In this document: piece by piece, positions 40,372 to 48,941 of the stretch
Numbering within the stretch: the stretch's first letter is position 1
Layout: each line of letters opens with the position of its first letter
NCBI GenBank assembly: GCA_046330135.1
Contig: JAXLTI010000007.1
Coordinates: 248,001 to 312,000 of the forward strand
DNA length: 64,000 bases
Reading direction: 5' to 3'
Origin: CAYYFX01 sp046330135
GTDB taxonomy: Bacteria; ARS69
The notes under the pieces: model-generated
What the model was told of the DNA's origin: nothing
Database searches by the model: none
Seen by the model: the letters and a program-made list of their open reading frames with translations, nothing else
Made by a program: the position numbers and the translations under genes

Positions 40372-41309
40372 GCGGCCACCTTCTTCCGATACCACGCGCA
40401 CGTCAGCGCGAGACCCTCCTCGAAGCCGACCTTCGGCTCGAAGCCGAGCCCCTGGCGGGTGGTCTCGAGGGAAGCCTCCGACGTGCGCACGTCGCCCTGG
40501 CGCGCCGGCGCGTAGCGCGGCTCGGCGCTCGTGCCGAGGATCTTCGCGAGGCGAGCGTGCAGATCCCGCACCGAGTAGGAGCCGCCGCAGCCGATGTTGA
40601 AGACCCCGCCGCGCGCGGAGTCCCGCTCGACGGCGAGGAGGTTCGCCCGCACCACGTTCGCCACGTACGTGAAGTCCCGCGTCTGGCCCCCGTCGCCGTA
40701 GATCACGGGAGTGCCGCCGCGCAGCAGGGTCTCCACGAAGATCGGCACCACCGCCGCGTAGTCCGACGCCGGGTCCTGCCGCGGGCCGAAGATGTTGAAG
40801 TAGCGCAGGCACACGGCGTCCACCCAGCGGGCCGCCGTGAACTGCCGGCAGTAGACCTCGCCGATCAGCTTCGCGGACGCGTAGGGCGACACCGGGCGCG
40901 GCTCCATCCGCTCGTGCTTCGGGCTCTCGGCGCCGTCGCCGTACACCGCCGCCGAAGACGCCAGGACGAGCCGGCGCACGCCCGCGTCCTTCGCCGCGAG
41001 CAGCAGGTTCAGCGTGCCGTCGACGTTGACGCGGTGGTTCCGGCGCGGGTCATCCACCGACTTCGGCACGGACGCGAGCGCGGCCTCGTGCAGGACGTAG
41101 TCCATGCCGGCCACCGCTCGCGTCGCCACCGCCGCGTCGGAGACGTCCCCTTCGAGGATCTCGATCCGTCCGGCGTGGTGCTCGAGGTTCTCGCGGTAGC
41201 CGGAGGAGAAGTCGTCCAGCACGCGCACGCGGTCGCCCTGCGCGACCAGCGCGTCCACGAGGTGCGATCCGATGAAACCGGCGCCGCCGGTGACGAGGAA
41301 ACTGGCCAC
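40368..41309 (-). CDS. NAD-dependent UDP-sugar 4-epimerase (WbpP/TviC/GalE-like)
   Basis: 313 residues. An extended SDR: N-terminal GGAGFIGSHLVD dinucleotide motif, the Ser/Tyr/Lys catalytic set (LASSAAVYGDG and SPYASAK), and LRYFNIFGPRQDPASDYAAV followed by YGDGGQTRDFTYVANVV as in WbpP/TviC-type HexNAc 4-epimerases. Together with the dehydrogenase 21 bases upstream it would give UDP-N-acetyl-galactosaminuronate from UDP-GlcNAc, an EPS or O-antigen precursor. A plain UDP-glucose epimerase cannot be excluded. Its stop overlaps the response-regulator GTG. Confidence 0.88.
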   Translation of the reverse strand: MASFLVTGGAGFIGSHLVDALVAQGDRVRVLDDFSSGYRENLEHHAGRIEILEGDVSDAAVATRAVAGMDYVLHEAALASVPKSVDDPRRNHRVNVDGTLNLLLAAKDAGVRRLVLASSAAVYGDGAESPKHERMEPRPVSPYASAKLIGEVYCRQFTAARWVDAVCLRYFNIFGPRQDPASDYAAVVPIFVETLLRGGTPVIYGDGGQTRDFTYVANVVRANLLAVERDSARGGVFNIGCGGSYSVRDLHARLAKILGTSAEPRYAPARQGDVRTSEASLETTRQGLGFEPKVGFEEGLALTCAWYRKKVAA

Positions 41310-41330
41310 CGCGTCCCTCCCCGGCGCCGT

Positions 41331-42629
41331 CTACAGTCGGACGATGTGCTTGCCGGGAATGCGGCGCATCGCGTTGCGCGTGTCCACCACGATGGGCGCT
41401 TGCTGCGCGATCATCTCGTAGTCCACCGAGGAGTGGTCCGTGACGACGACCACGCAATCCACGGCGGCCACCACCGACGCTTCGAGCGGAGCGGAGGTCA
41501 GGCGCGTGCCGTTCGCGGCGAGGAAGGGAACGAAGGGATCGCTGAAGGAGATCACCGCGCCTTCCTGCGCCAGGCGGTGCAGGATCTCCACCGCCGGGGA
41601 CTCGCGCACGTCGTCCGTGTCCCGCTTGTAGGCCACGCCGACGACGAGCACCTTCGCGCCCTCGATCGAGCGGCCGGACTCCTCCAGCGCGTCGCGCACG
41701 CGCCCGACGACGTGACGCGGCATCTCCTGGTTCACCTGGACCGCAACGTCGATGAGACGCGGATGGAAGCCGTTCACCTTCGCCTTCCAGGAGAGGTACA
41801 GCGGGTCCACCGGAATGCAGTGCCCGCCGAGGCCCGGTCCCGGGTAGAACGGCATGTAGCCGAACGGCTTCGTGGACGCCGCGTCGATCACTTCCCACAC
41901 GTCGATCCCGAGCTTGTGGCACAGGAGGGAGAACTCGTTCGCGAGGCCGATGTTGACGCTGCGGAACGTGTTCTCGAGCAGCTTGACCATCTCCGCCACG
42001 CCGGTGGACGAAACGCCGACCACCGTCTCCAGGCAATTCCGGTAGAGCGTCTCCGCGTGCTTCGTGCACTCCGGCGTCACGCCACCGACGACCTTCGGGA
42101 TGTTGCGCGTGCGGAACTCGACGTTGCCGGGGTCCACGCGCTCCGGAGAGAACGCGAGGTAGAAGTCCTTCCCCACCTCGAGACCCGTCTCCTGCAGGAT
42201 GGGCAGGATCACTTCCGACGTGGTGCCGGGGAACGTGGTGCTCTCCAGGATCACCATCTGATCGCGACGCAGGTGCTTCCGGATCTCCGTGACGGCGTCC
42301 AGGATGTAGGAGAGATCCGGGTCCTTCGTCTTCGAGCGGAGAGGCGTGGGGACGCAGATGCTGACGGTATCCATCTCGCGCACGCGAGCGTAGTCCGTCA
42401 CGGGCGTGAACCGGCCCGCGCTCATGGCTTCCACGACGTCGGTGGATGGGACGTCCATGACGTAGGAGTGCCCGTCGAGCAGCTTGCGGATCTTCTCGGC
42501 GTTCACGTCGATCCCGATGACCCGGTAGCCCGCCCGCGCGAACTCCATCGCCAGCGCCAGGCCGACGTAACCGAGTCCTACGACTCCGACGGTCGCCGAC
42601 CGATCCTGAAGCCTCTCCAGAAGCGTCAT
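41331..42629 (-). CDS. UDP-N-acetylhexosamine 6-dehydrogenase (WbpA/TviB-like)
   Basis: 432 residues. Rossmann motif GLGYVGLALAMEFARAGY, PTPLRSKTKDPDLSYI, the active-site Cys in GPGLGGHCIPVDPLYL, and the C-terminal NAD domain VLVVGVAYKRDTDDVRESPA (in part) are all conserved. It oxidises UDP-GlcNAc (or UDP-ManNAc) to the uronate. The ATG at 42629 has a GAGGGGAG ribosome-binding site. It is flanked by the epimerase and the diguanylate cyclase, so c-di-GMP synthesis and sugar-acid supply are co-transcribed. Confidence 0.92.
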   Translation of the reverse strand: MTLLERLQDRSATVGVVGLGYVGLALAMEFARAGYRVIGIDVNAEKIRKLLDGHSYVMDVPSTDVVEAMSAGRFTPVTDYARVREMDTVSICVPTPLRSKTKDPDLSYILDAVTEIRKHLRRDQMVILESTTFPGTTSEVILPILQETGLEVGKDFYLAFSPERVDPGNVEFRTRNIPKVVGGVTPECTKHAETLYRNCLETVVGVSSTGVAEMVKLLENTFRSVNIGLANEFSLLCHKLGIDVWEVIDAASTKPFGYMPFYPGPGLGGHCIPVDPLYLSWKAKVNGFHPRLIDVAVQVNQEMPRHVVGRVRDALEESGRSIEGAKVLVVGVAYKRDTDDVRESPAVEILHRLAQEGAVISFSDPFVPFLAANGTRLTSAPLEASVVAAVDCVVVVTDHSSVDYEMIAQQAPIVVDTRNAMRRIPGKHIVRL

Positions 42630-42652
42630 GGTTCTCCCCTCTCCCGACCGCG

Positions 42653-43711
42653 TCAGCCCTCGATGGAGCCGGGCATCACGGCCCACACTCGGTTGCGTCC
42701 CGTCCGCTTCGCCTCGTACAGCGCGCGGTCCGCGGCCTCGAGCAGCTCGCGCGCCGCGCCGCCGTCGTCGGGGAACTGCGCGATCCCCATCGAGGTGGTG
42801 ATCTTGATGCCCGCCTCGGCGCCGGGGAACTCGTGCGCCGCCACCCCCGCGCGGATTCGCTCCGCGAGGATACGCGCGCCCTCGCGCTGCGTCTGGGGCA
42901 GGATGATCACGAACTCGTCACCGCCGTACTTCGCGAGCATGTCCGTGGCGCGCAACTCCCCCAAGACGACCCGGGCGAGTCTCCTCAGGACCTCGCTGCC
43001 CTGCAAGTGCCCGTGGATGTCGTTGTATTCCTTCAGGTGATCCACGTCGAGCATGATGATGGCGAATTCCTCGCGAAAGCGCTGCGCCCGGGCGGTCTCC
43101 CGATCCAAGGCACTTCGAAGATACCGGTAGTTGTACACGCCCGTGAGCCCGTCCGTGATGGAAAGCTCCTCCGCTTGGCCGAAGCGCCGCAGGTTGTCCA
43201 GCGCCGCGGCGAAGAGGGGCGCGCCTTCCTGGGCCAGGACGCGCGCGGTCTCGCCGAAGGCCTCGGGGCGGAAGCGATGGAGCGAGAGAACGGCGGGCGG
43301 CTCGTCGCGCATGCGCAGCCCCACGAAGATCGCCGAACGGGACTCTCGTCCCGGGAAGCCCTCGACCTTCGGGTCGAATCCGGACGCGGACGGGGACGCC
43401 AGAACGGAGCCTCCCTGGCGCAAAGCTCGGCGCAGCGGACCGTCCACCGGTCCGGGATCGAGCCCGTCCTCGTGGACCTCGTGGGCCACCTCTCCCGCGA
43501 GGACGCGGACGCGCCGCATCTCGTGGGGGCTCACCCAGAAGCCGACCGCCGCGCCGTCCGCGTCGAACAGCTCGACGGCCGCGCGGAGGAAAGGACCGTA
43601 GCGCTGATGCCCGATCTGCCCGAGCGGCGGCAAGCTCAACATCCGACTCAGCAGAGCGACGATGCGTGCGCGGTTGCTGCTGTCGGGAACGACTTGGTCC
43701 GAAGCGCCCAT
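42653..43711 (-). CDS. GAF-GGDEF diguanylate cyclase
   Basis: 352 residues, no membrane segment. The N-terminal 180 residues form a GAF-like sensor (RYGPFLRAAVELFDADGAAVGFWV, in part). The GGDEF domain has DGLTGVYNYRYL, DVDHLKEYNDIHGH, the active site YGGDEF, and an RxxD product-inhibition site (RATD) five residues before it. It should make c-di-GMP. The ATG at 43711 is preceded by GGAG. It lies 23 bases upstream of the UDP-sugar dehydrogenase and 123 bases after the STAS gene. c-di-GMP made here could favour polysaccharide production over motility. Confidence 0.92.
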   Translation of the reverse strand: MGASDQVVPDSSNRARIVALLSRMLSLPPLGQIGHQRYGPFLRAAVELFDADGAAVGFWVSPHEMRRVRVLAGEVAHEVHEDGLDPGPVDGPLRRALRQGGSVLASPSASGFDPKVEGFPGRESRSAIFVGLRMRDEPPAVLSLHRFRPEAFGETARVLAQEGAPLFAAALDNLRRFGQAEELSITDGLTGVYNYRYLRSALDRETARAQRFREEFAIIMLDVDHLKEYNDIHGHLQGSEVLRRLARVVLGELRATDMLAKYGGDEFVIILPQTQREGARILAERIRAGVAAHEFPGAEAGIKITTSMGIAQFPDDGGAARELLEAADRALYEAKRTGRNRVWAVMPGSIEG

Positions 43712-43834
43712 CGTCTCCGTGTTCTGAGCAAGGGACGTGCCGCTGCGCGGGCCTGCCGCAGCCCTCATCCGCCGCGTCAGGCGGGGTCCGCGGGTCCGGG
43801 TGGCGATGCCCGGGGCGGATGTCACGAACCGCCC

Positions 43835-44194
43835 CTAGCGCGCCCCACCCGCCTGCCCGGCGAAGCTGCGGATTCCTGTCGTTTCATCGTCCACTAGGTC
43901 CAAGACCGTGAGTAGTTTGGTGGTATGGAGGATTCCGCGGACCCGTTCCCCCACGCCGCTGAAGCGGACGACCCCGCCCTGCTCCCGCAGCCGCGAATAA
44001 GCTGCCAGCAATATGCCCAAACCCGCGCTGTTCATCCACGGAACGCCCGAAAGATCCACGAGGAGCTTCCGCTCGCCGCGGGCGAGGACGCCGTCCAACT
44101 CGCTGCGCAACCCGTCCGACTCCGGACCTCCCAGGATCTTCCCCGAGACCTCGAGCACGGTGACGTCGCCCACCCGACGGACGGACACGCCCAC
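43835..44194 (-). CDS. STAS-domain anti-sigma-factor antagonist
   Basis: 119 residues, a single STAS domain of the SpoIIAA/RsbV type. The phosphorylatable Ser is S56 in VPWMNSAGLGILL. The N-terminal strands (VTVLEVSGKILGG) and the last helix are complete. The GTG start follows GGAGG by five bases. It would be phosphorylated by an RsbW-like kinase and dephosphorylated by a SpoIIE-type phosphatase such as the one at 31761-34271, with the kinase encoded elsewhere. It heads the diguanylate cyclase/dehydrogenase/epimerase/response-regulator unit. Confidence 0.9.
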   Translation of the reverse strand: MGVSVRRVGDVTVLEVSGKILGGPESDGLRSELDGVLARGERKLLVDLSGVPWMNSAGLGILLAAYSRLREQGGVVRFSGVGERVRGILHTTKLLTVLDLVDDETTGIRSFAGQAGGAR

Positions 44195-44266
44195 GGCGAC
44201 CTCCGGAGTGTTCTAAGTCGTTGCCTAGCAGCGGATTAGAGACCGTTCCCTGGGTCGGATGGCGCG

Positions 44267-44295
44267 ACGCTATCACGCGGCCCTGACAGCGTCAA
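44267..44295 (-). promoter_or_regulatory. Candidate sigma-70 promoter for the STAS gene
   Basis: On the minus strand TTGACG (44290-44295) and TAGCGT (44267-44272) are 17 bases apart, giving a start near 44260 and a leader of about 66 bases. Confidence 0.4.
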
Positions 44296-44335
44296 GGTCG
44301 GCCCGGAACGCCCGAGTGGCGCGAACGGGCGGGGC

Positions 44336-45094
44336 CTAATGGGCTCCGTGCCCGGAGAGAACGACGCGCACCGTCTTCCAGAGGATCTGAAGATCCACCC
44401 CGACGTTGCGCTCGCGGAGGTAGCGAAGGTCGTACTCCAGCTTCCGGCACACGTCCTCGTGGCTCGTGTCGTAGGTGTGCTCCACCTGCGCCAGCCCGGT
44501 GATCCCCGGGACGACCGTCAACCGTCCTTTGTACCCGGGAATGGACGTGCAGAAGCGATCGACGAAGAAGGGCCGCTCCGGACGCGGTCCGATGAAGCTC
44601 ATGTCGCCGCGGAGCACGTTGAGGATCTGCGGCAGCTCGTCCAGACGCGTCCGGCGAAGCAGGCGCCCCACGGCCGTGATGCGGTTGTCGTCCTTCGAGG
44701 CCCACACGGGACCGTGCTTCGCCTCGGCGCCGTCGATCATCGTGCGGAACTTGAGGATGTGGTACAGCCGGCCGGCGCTCGCGACGGCCCGCCGCTCCAC
44801 CAGACGCCGGTCGAAGCCGGCCGATCCGCGGGCCACGGCCCGCCGATCCCGCCCGGTGCGGCGGTTGATCCCCACGCGGGTCTGGCGGTAGATCACCGGC
44901 CCCGCCGAGGTCCACTTCACGGCGAGGGCGATGATCGCGAACGCCGGCGCGAGCAGGATCATCAGGGCAATGGCCCCGAGGACGTCGAACGTCCGACGAA
45001 TCGCGCCCGTCGGCTGGGGCTCCATCACCAAGCGCACCTCCGCCTCCCCGAACTCCTCCACCACAGTTGGCGACAATAGCTCACTGCCTCGCAC
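44336..45094 (-). CDS. Initiating sugar transferase (polyprenyl-phosphate hexose-1-P transferase)
   Basis: 252 residues. One membrane helix near residues 38-62 precedes a PglC/WbaP C-terminal catalytic domain: FKWTSAGPVIYRQTRVG-like entry, LYHILKFRTMIDGAE, LLRRTRLDELPQILNVLRGDMSFIGPRPERP (in part), and VVPGITGLAQVEHTYD. It transfers the first sugar phosphate to undecaprenyl phosphate for EPS assembly. A basic Arg-rich insertion (RRTGRDRRAVARG) interrupts the domain near residue 80, as in exosortase-linked relatives. GGAGG precedes the GTG start. Confidence 0.9.
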   Translation of the reverse strand: MRGSELLSPTVVEEFGEAEVRLVMEPQPTGAIRRTFDVLGAIALMILLAPAFAIIALAVKWTSAGPVIYRQTRVGINRRTGRDRRAVARGSAGFDRRLVERRAVASAGRLYHILKFRTMIDGAEAKHGPVWASKDDNRITAVGRLLRRTRLDELPQILNVLRGDMSFIGPRPERPFFVDRFCTSIPGYKGRLTVVPGITGLAQVEHTYDTSHEDVCRKLEYDLRYLRERNVGVDLQILWKTVRVVLSGHGAH

Positions 45095-45156
45095 GGTTCC
45101 TCCGGCGCATCACGGGGGGATGGGCTCTCTGCGGCTTTGCGCAGAAAGTGGTAGAG

Positions 45157-45186
45157 AGCTTACCAGACGAGAACGAAGCACGTCAA
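45157..45186 (-). promoter_or_regulatory. Candidate sigma-70 promoter for the sugar transferase gene
   Basis: TTGACG (45181-45186) and TAAGCT (45157-45162) on the minus strand are 18 bases apart. The -10 is weak. Confidence 0.33.
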
Positions 45187-45197
45187 CGGCGGTTGAC
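45182..45197. promoter_or_regulatory. Dyad GTCAAC-N4-GTTGAC
   Basis: A perfect 6-bp inverted repeat, 39 bases past the FN3 lipoprotein stop, overlaps the -35 of the sugar transferase promoter candidate. It may be an operator or a small terminator hairpin. Confidence 0.4.
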
Positions 45198-45235
45198 AAC
45201 CCCGCGGGCGTGTCCGGGATCCATCGCCTCTCGGG

Positions 45236-46228
45236 TCAGGGGCTGACGGCGGGGCCCCCGAGCACGAACGGGGCGGCCGGGTTCCGCGTACTGGACCCGT
45301 CCAGCGCCTGGGCCTGGAAGTAGTACGTGTGGCCCCCGGCGGCCAGGTTGACGCTCGCCTGATAGTCCTCGCCGCCGACCCAGTCGGTCCCGGTTCCCAC
45401 CTTCGCCATGGCGAAGATCTGGTTGGCGTCCACGATGACGGTCACGAACCCGGGTGCGACGTTGCCGGCGTGGCGATACCGGCACGAGTAGACGAACGTG
45501 GTGGCCGGCGTCCCGAAGTTCGGGGCGACGCCCCCATTGGAGAGCTGGGGATCGTGCAAGACGTCGCGCGTGAGGCGGTTCAGGGGTGAGGAGAAGCCGT
45601 TCGCGTTGACCGCGAGGATCCCCCAGGTGTAGGTCGATCCTCCGACCAGGCCCGCGTCGGAGAGTGTCACGGTATCCCGGGCGGTGATGTCCGCGATGAG
45701 GTCGTCGGACGTCCCGACCGTGGTGCCTCCCGGGGGCGAGCGATAGATCCGGTAGCGCACGAAATCCACGTCATTGCTCCGGCTCCACAGGAGGTTGATT
45801 CCCGCACCGACGACGTGACTGCCGGCCGCGTCGAAGAGCACCGGCGTGGGCGGCTCGGCGGACACCGCCTCCGACGGCGATCCCTCCAGCCCGTTCCGCC
45901 GCGCCGCCACCCGGTAGCGATACAGCGTTGCCGGGGACACCTGATCGTCGTCGAAGGACGTGGCGACGGGAGAGGCGAGGAGGGAGAACGCGTCGTTGCC
46001 CGGGGCCCGATAGACGCGGTAGTCGGTGACTCCGGTGGGATCGTCCACGGTCCACGTGAGCATCACCGTGCCCTGCGACACGTCCACGGCGAGGTTCTTC
46101 GGGACCGGCGGGACCTGCCCCGGCTCCACGGGAAGTTCATTGGCGGGGTCCGTCGGTCGCTGGGCGCACCCGCACGTGGCGGCGAGGACCGCGAGGTACG
46201 GAAACAGCCGGGTCGCGAGGGATCGCAT
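45236..46228 (-). CDS. Lipoprotein with fibronectin type III repeats
   Basis: 330 residues. The signal peptide ends in a Cys-containing segment (LAATCGC) consistent with lipidation. Two FN3-like domains follow (PPVPKNLAVDVSQGTVMLTW with DYRVYRAP, and VGAGINLLWSRSNDVDFVRYRIYRSP, in part), and a third, less regular beta region (TFVYSCRYRHAGNVAPG) reaches the C-terminus. No sorting motif is seen at the end. It is probably a surface or periplasmic scaffold in the EPS locus, co-transcribed with the upstream DUF5683-like gene 12 bases away. Confidence 0.75.
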   Translation of the reverse strand: MRSLATRLFPYLAVLAATCGCAQRPTDPANELPVEPGQVPPVPKNLAVDVSQGTVMLTWTVDDPTGVTDYRVYRAPGNDAFSLLASPVATSFDDDQVSPATLYRYRVAARRNGLEGSPSEAVSAEPPTPVLFDAAGSHVVGAGINLLWSRSNDVDFVRYRIYRSPPGGTTVGTSDDLIADITARDTVTLSDAGLVGGSTYTWGILAVNANGFSSPLNRLTRDVLHDPQLSNGGVAPNFGTPATTFVYSCRYRHAGNVAPGFVTVIVDANQIFAMAKVGTGTDWVGGEDYQASVNLAAGGHTYYFQAQALDGSSTRNPAAPFVLGGPAVSP

Positions 46229-46240
46229 GAGGGACCGCTC

Positions 46241-47407
46241 CTAGAAACGCATCCGAGCGCCCACCACGCCGCTCGGATCCATGTAGAGGCCGAGGCCTCC
46301 CTTCGCCTTGCTCACGGAGTCTCCGCCCCACCCTCCGCCGAAATCGATGGCCGCGTCCACGAGCGAGAGGATCCAGAGGCCCGCGAGAGAGTCCATGGCC
46401 ACGTTCTTCGACCGCTCGCGGCTGTCGACGTCCGCGAACCGGCTCTGCTCTTGCGCGAGGAGCGCGGTCCGCTCCTCGACGCTGGTGGACGCCTCGAAGC
46501 GTTGCCGGACGCGCTCGAAGTCCGACACCGCCTGATTGAAGTCGTCCTGCGCCTTCAGGTACCAGACGCCGAGGCCGATGCCCGCGCTCGCGAGCACGAA
46601 CGCCTTGCGAGGCCGTCCGTTGTACTCCTGTCCGAGGCCCGGGAAGATGATCCCACGAATCATGGCGCTCTTCCGACTCTTCTTGTGGAGCGCGAGCGTC
46701 AGCCCGGCCTCGTCGGCCTGGGTCACGTGGAAGGAGGGTCCGAACGCGAGGGCGTCCAACGCGCCGATGCCCCACGCCGTGGCGGCGGCGCCGAGGTACA
46801 GGTTCCGCCGGTTGGAGGCGTACGTCTTGGCCTCCTGGGCGTCCGAGAACGCGAGGCGGCGCGCCTGGCGCTCGGAGGCGGAACCCGCAGCGGCGACGGC
46901 GGCCTGCGCCTGGGTCACGGCGTCGTCGGCGTCCCAGAACTTGGACTGGGCCCACGCCGCGGCGGCCACACCGCCCGCCCCCGCCACCGCGAGGAGCGCG
47001 CCCTTCGCGTGGTCGCCGGAGCGAAGCTGCGCGTAGCCCGGGAACACCACCGAGCGCATCAGCTTCTCGTGGAACGTGGGCGAACCGTAGGACTCGAGGC
47101 GCGAGCCCGCTTCGTCCAGCCCCACGCGAACGCGGCCCCGCTGCCGCTCCACACCCGGGCCGTCCGCGACGAGCCAGAAGTCCCCGACGAGCGGGCCGGG
47201 CACGCGGAGCGGCGACAGCCCGATGATGTCGTCGTCCCCGCGCAGCGTCAGCCGCGCCCAGGCGAGATCGGAGCGGAACTCGAGCGCCCGGCCTTCACGA
47301 TGGACGGCCTGGGCCGCCACCGGCGCCACGGGCGCCAGGAGCGCGGCCAGTCCCAGTCCCAGACCGAGAGCCTCGAGGGCCCGGCGCGAGCGCACGGTGT
47401 TTCTCAC
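46241..47407 (-). CDS. Envelope protein with duplicated DUF5683-like motif
   Basis: 388 residues. A signal peptide ends near VAPVAAQA. Two copies of a Gly-rich hydrophobic motif occur: SVVFPGYAQLRSGDHAKGAL near residue 118 and GIIFPGLGQEYNGRPRKAF near 248, each followed by membrane-like helices. This is the DUF5683/FPGxGQ pattern of small membrane proteins in FCB bacteria. A coiled coil lies between them. The C-terminus ends in an aromatic GARMRF, as outer-membrane proteins often do, which may be coincidental. The GTG at 47407 abuts GGAG and a second GTG lies at 47395, so the start is uncertain. Confidence 0.7.
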   Translation of the reverse strand: MRNTVRSRRALEALGLGLGLAALLAPVAPVAAQAVHREGRALEFRSDLAWARLTLRGDDDIIGLSPLRVPGPLVGDFWLVADGPGVERQRGRVRVGLDEAGSRLESYGSPTFHEKLMRSVVFPGYAQLRSGDHAKGALLAVAGAGGVAAAAWAQSKFWDADDAVTQAQAAVAAAGSASERQARRLAFSDAQEAKTYASNRRNLYLGAAATAWGIGALDALAFGPSFHVTQADEAGLTLALHKKSRKSAMIRGIIFPGLGQEYNGRPRKAFVLASAGIGLGVWYLKAQDDFNQAVSDFERVRQRFEASTSVEERTALLAQEQSRFADVDSRERSKNVAMDSLAGLWILSLVDAAIDFGGGWGGDSVSKAKGGLGLYMDPSGVVGARMRF

Positions 47408-47430
47408 CTCCGTGGGATTGTCGGCCGCTC

Positions 47431-47458
47431 ATTCTTGCGGGCGGGCCGATCCCGTCAA
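47431..47458 (-). promoter_or_regulatory. Candidate sigma-70 promoter for the DUF5683-like gene
   Basis: TTGACG (47453-47458) and AAGAAT (47431-47436) on the minus strand are 16 bases apart, in the 100-base gap after the TPR lipoprotein gene. Confidence 0.42.
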
Positions 47459-47507
47459 GCGGTTTCTCCGTTTCGGCGTCCGAAGGACCTCACCTGAGCC
47501 GGCCCTC

Positions 47508-48941
47508 TCACGGCGCCGGCGCGAGGCCCGCCGCCGTGATCGCTCCGATCACGGTGCGCGCGGAATCGGCCAGCGACGTCCCCGGCCGCGAGGCCGCCAC
47601 GCCGCTCAGCTCGGCGATCACGTCCCGCCACGCCTCGTCCTCCCTTGCCACGCGCAGCTGGCGCGTGTAGTCGCGCAGGGACAACGCCTTGACCCGCGCG
47701 CCGAACTCGCGGGCCGCGCGCGCCACGAGCGCCTCGCTCTCGCGCCCCGAGTCCGGCGAGTTCAGGTCGCGCGTGCGGCGCGCCCGGCGCGCGGCGCAGC
47801 CCAGCGCGAACGGCCCTTCCTCCGTGGCGCCGCGCGTGACCGCGAGCAGCGCGTCCTCCGACCGATCGAGCGCCTCGAGACACCGCGCGGTGTCGTACAG
47901 CGCTTCCGCCCGGTCCTCCCCCGTCGTCGACGCGCCGGGCACGATCGCCAGCGCGAGCATGTCCGCGGCCTCGCGCGGGCGGCCGGTCGAGCGCAGCAGG
48001 TGCCCGAGCAGCAGCCTGGCGTCCGTGCCGATCGGCCGGCCCGTGCCTTCGGTGACGGCGGTCCGATACCAGCGCTCCGCCTGGTCGTTCCTCCCGAGCG
48101 CGACCTCCTCGACCTCGCCGAGGAGCAACGCGATGGCGGAGCGATCCTCGCCCGGAGCCGTGGCCGCCACGATCTTCTCGAAGCGCTGCACCGCCTCCTC
48201 CCCGCGCCCCGCGAGGGCGAGGAGCTCTCCGCGCCGCCGATCGAGCCACCCGTCACCCGGCTTCCCGCTCCAGGCGTCCACCTTCGGGCCGAGTCGCTCC
48301 GCTCCCCGCTGCGCGATCGCGGCGGCCTCCCCCGACGAAAGAGTCCTCGCGGCGAGCAGCGCCACGTGGACCTCGACGTCGGCCCGCAGCAGCTCGTAGG
48401 GCGGCACCTCCGAGACATCCGCCGCGGACGGGGGGAACGACGCCTCGAGCGCGCTGGCGAACGCCTGCATGGCCGCCGGCACGTCGCCGCGCCGCTGGCG
48501 CGCCAGACCTTCGTGCGTGCGCGCGCGCACCACGATCTCCGGGTCGAACGCGTAGCGCGTCGCGAGCTCGGCGTAGCTCGCGCACGTCTCCGGCGTGACC
48601 TCGTCTCTCGCCGCGAGATCCAGGGCGTAGAGGGCCGACGAGCCCGCGATGCGGTAGCGAACGCGCGTGTCCGCGTCGATGGCCGCTCCCGCGGGCAGCG
48701 TACCCTCCGGCCCGTAGCGCTGCGCGATTCGCTCGTGCTCGCGACGCACGCGCGCCACGAAGGCCGCCGAGTCGGGCGCGTCCGCGGCGGATCGCCGCTC
48801 GAGGCGATCGATCTTCCAGCGCGCCCGCTCCGCCGAGAACCGCAGCACCGCCTCCTCGGACGAGCCGCCGCAGCCCGCGATCATCGCGAGCGGCGCGAGC
48901 AGCCCGAGGACGGCGAGTCCGGCTCGGATGCGCGCCGTCAC
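47508..48941 (-). CDS. TPR-rich lipoprotein
   Basis: 477 residues, GTG overlapping the upstream stop. A lipoprotein signal ends in PLAMIAGC (Cys near residue 24). The rest is mostly alpha-helical with tetratricopeptide-like pairs (EIVVRARTHEGLARQRRGDVPAAM, ELLALAGRGEEAVQRFEKIV, DARLLLGHLLRSTGRPREAADML, ALYDTARCLEALDRSEDALLAV, each in part). TPR lipoproteins often serve as secretion or assembly factors in exosortase/EPS loci (PrsT-like), but similarity to PrsT is not established here. It belongs to the exosortase operon by overlap. Confidence 0.72.
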   Translation of the reverse strand: MTARIRAGLAVLGLLAPLAMIAGCGGSSEEAVLRFSAERARWKIDRLERRSAADAPDSAAFVARVRREHERIAQRYGPEGTLPAGAAIDADTRVRYRIAGSSALYALDLAARDEVTPETCASYAELATRYAFDPEIVVRARTHEGLARQRRGDVPAAMQAFASALEASFPPSAADVSEVPPYELLRADVEVHVALLAARTLSSGEAAAIAQRGAERLGPKVDAWSGKPGDGWLDRRRGELLALAGRGEEAVQRFEKIVAATAPGEDRSAIALLLGEVEEVALGRNDQAERWYRTAVTEGTGRPIGTDARLLLGHLLRSTGRPREAADMLALAIVPGASTTGEDRAEALYDTARCLEALDRSEDALLAVTRGATEEGPFALGCAARRARRTRDLNSPDSGRESEALVARAAREFGARVKALSLRDYTRQLRVAREDEAWRDVIAELSGVAASRPGTSLADSARTVIGAITAAGLAPAP

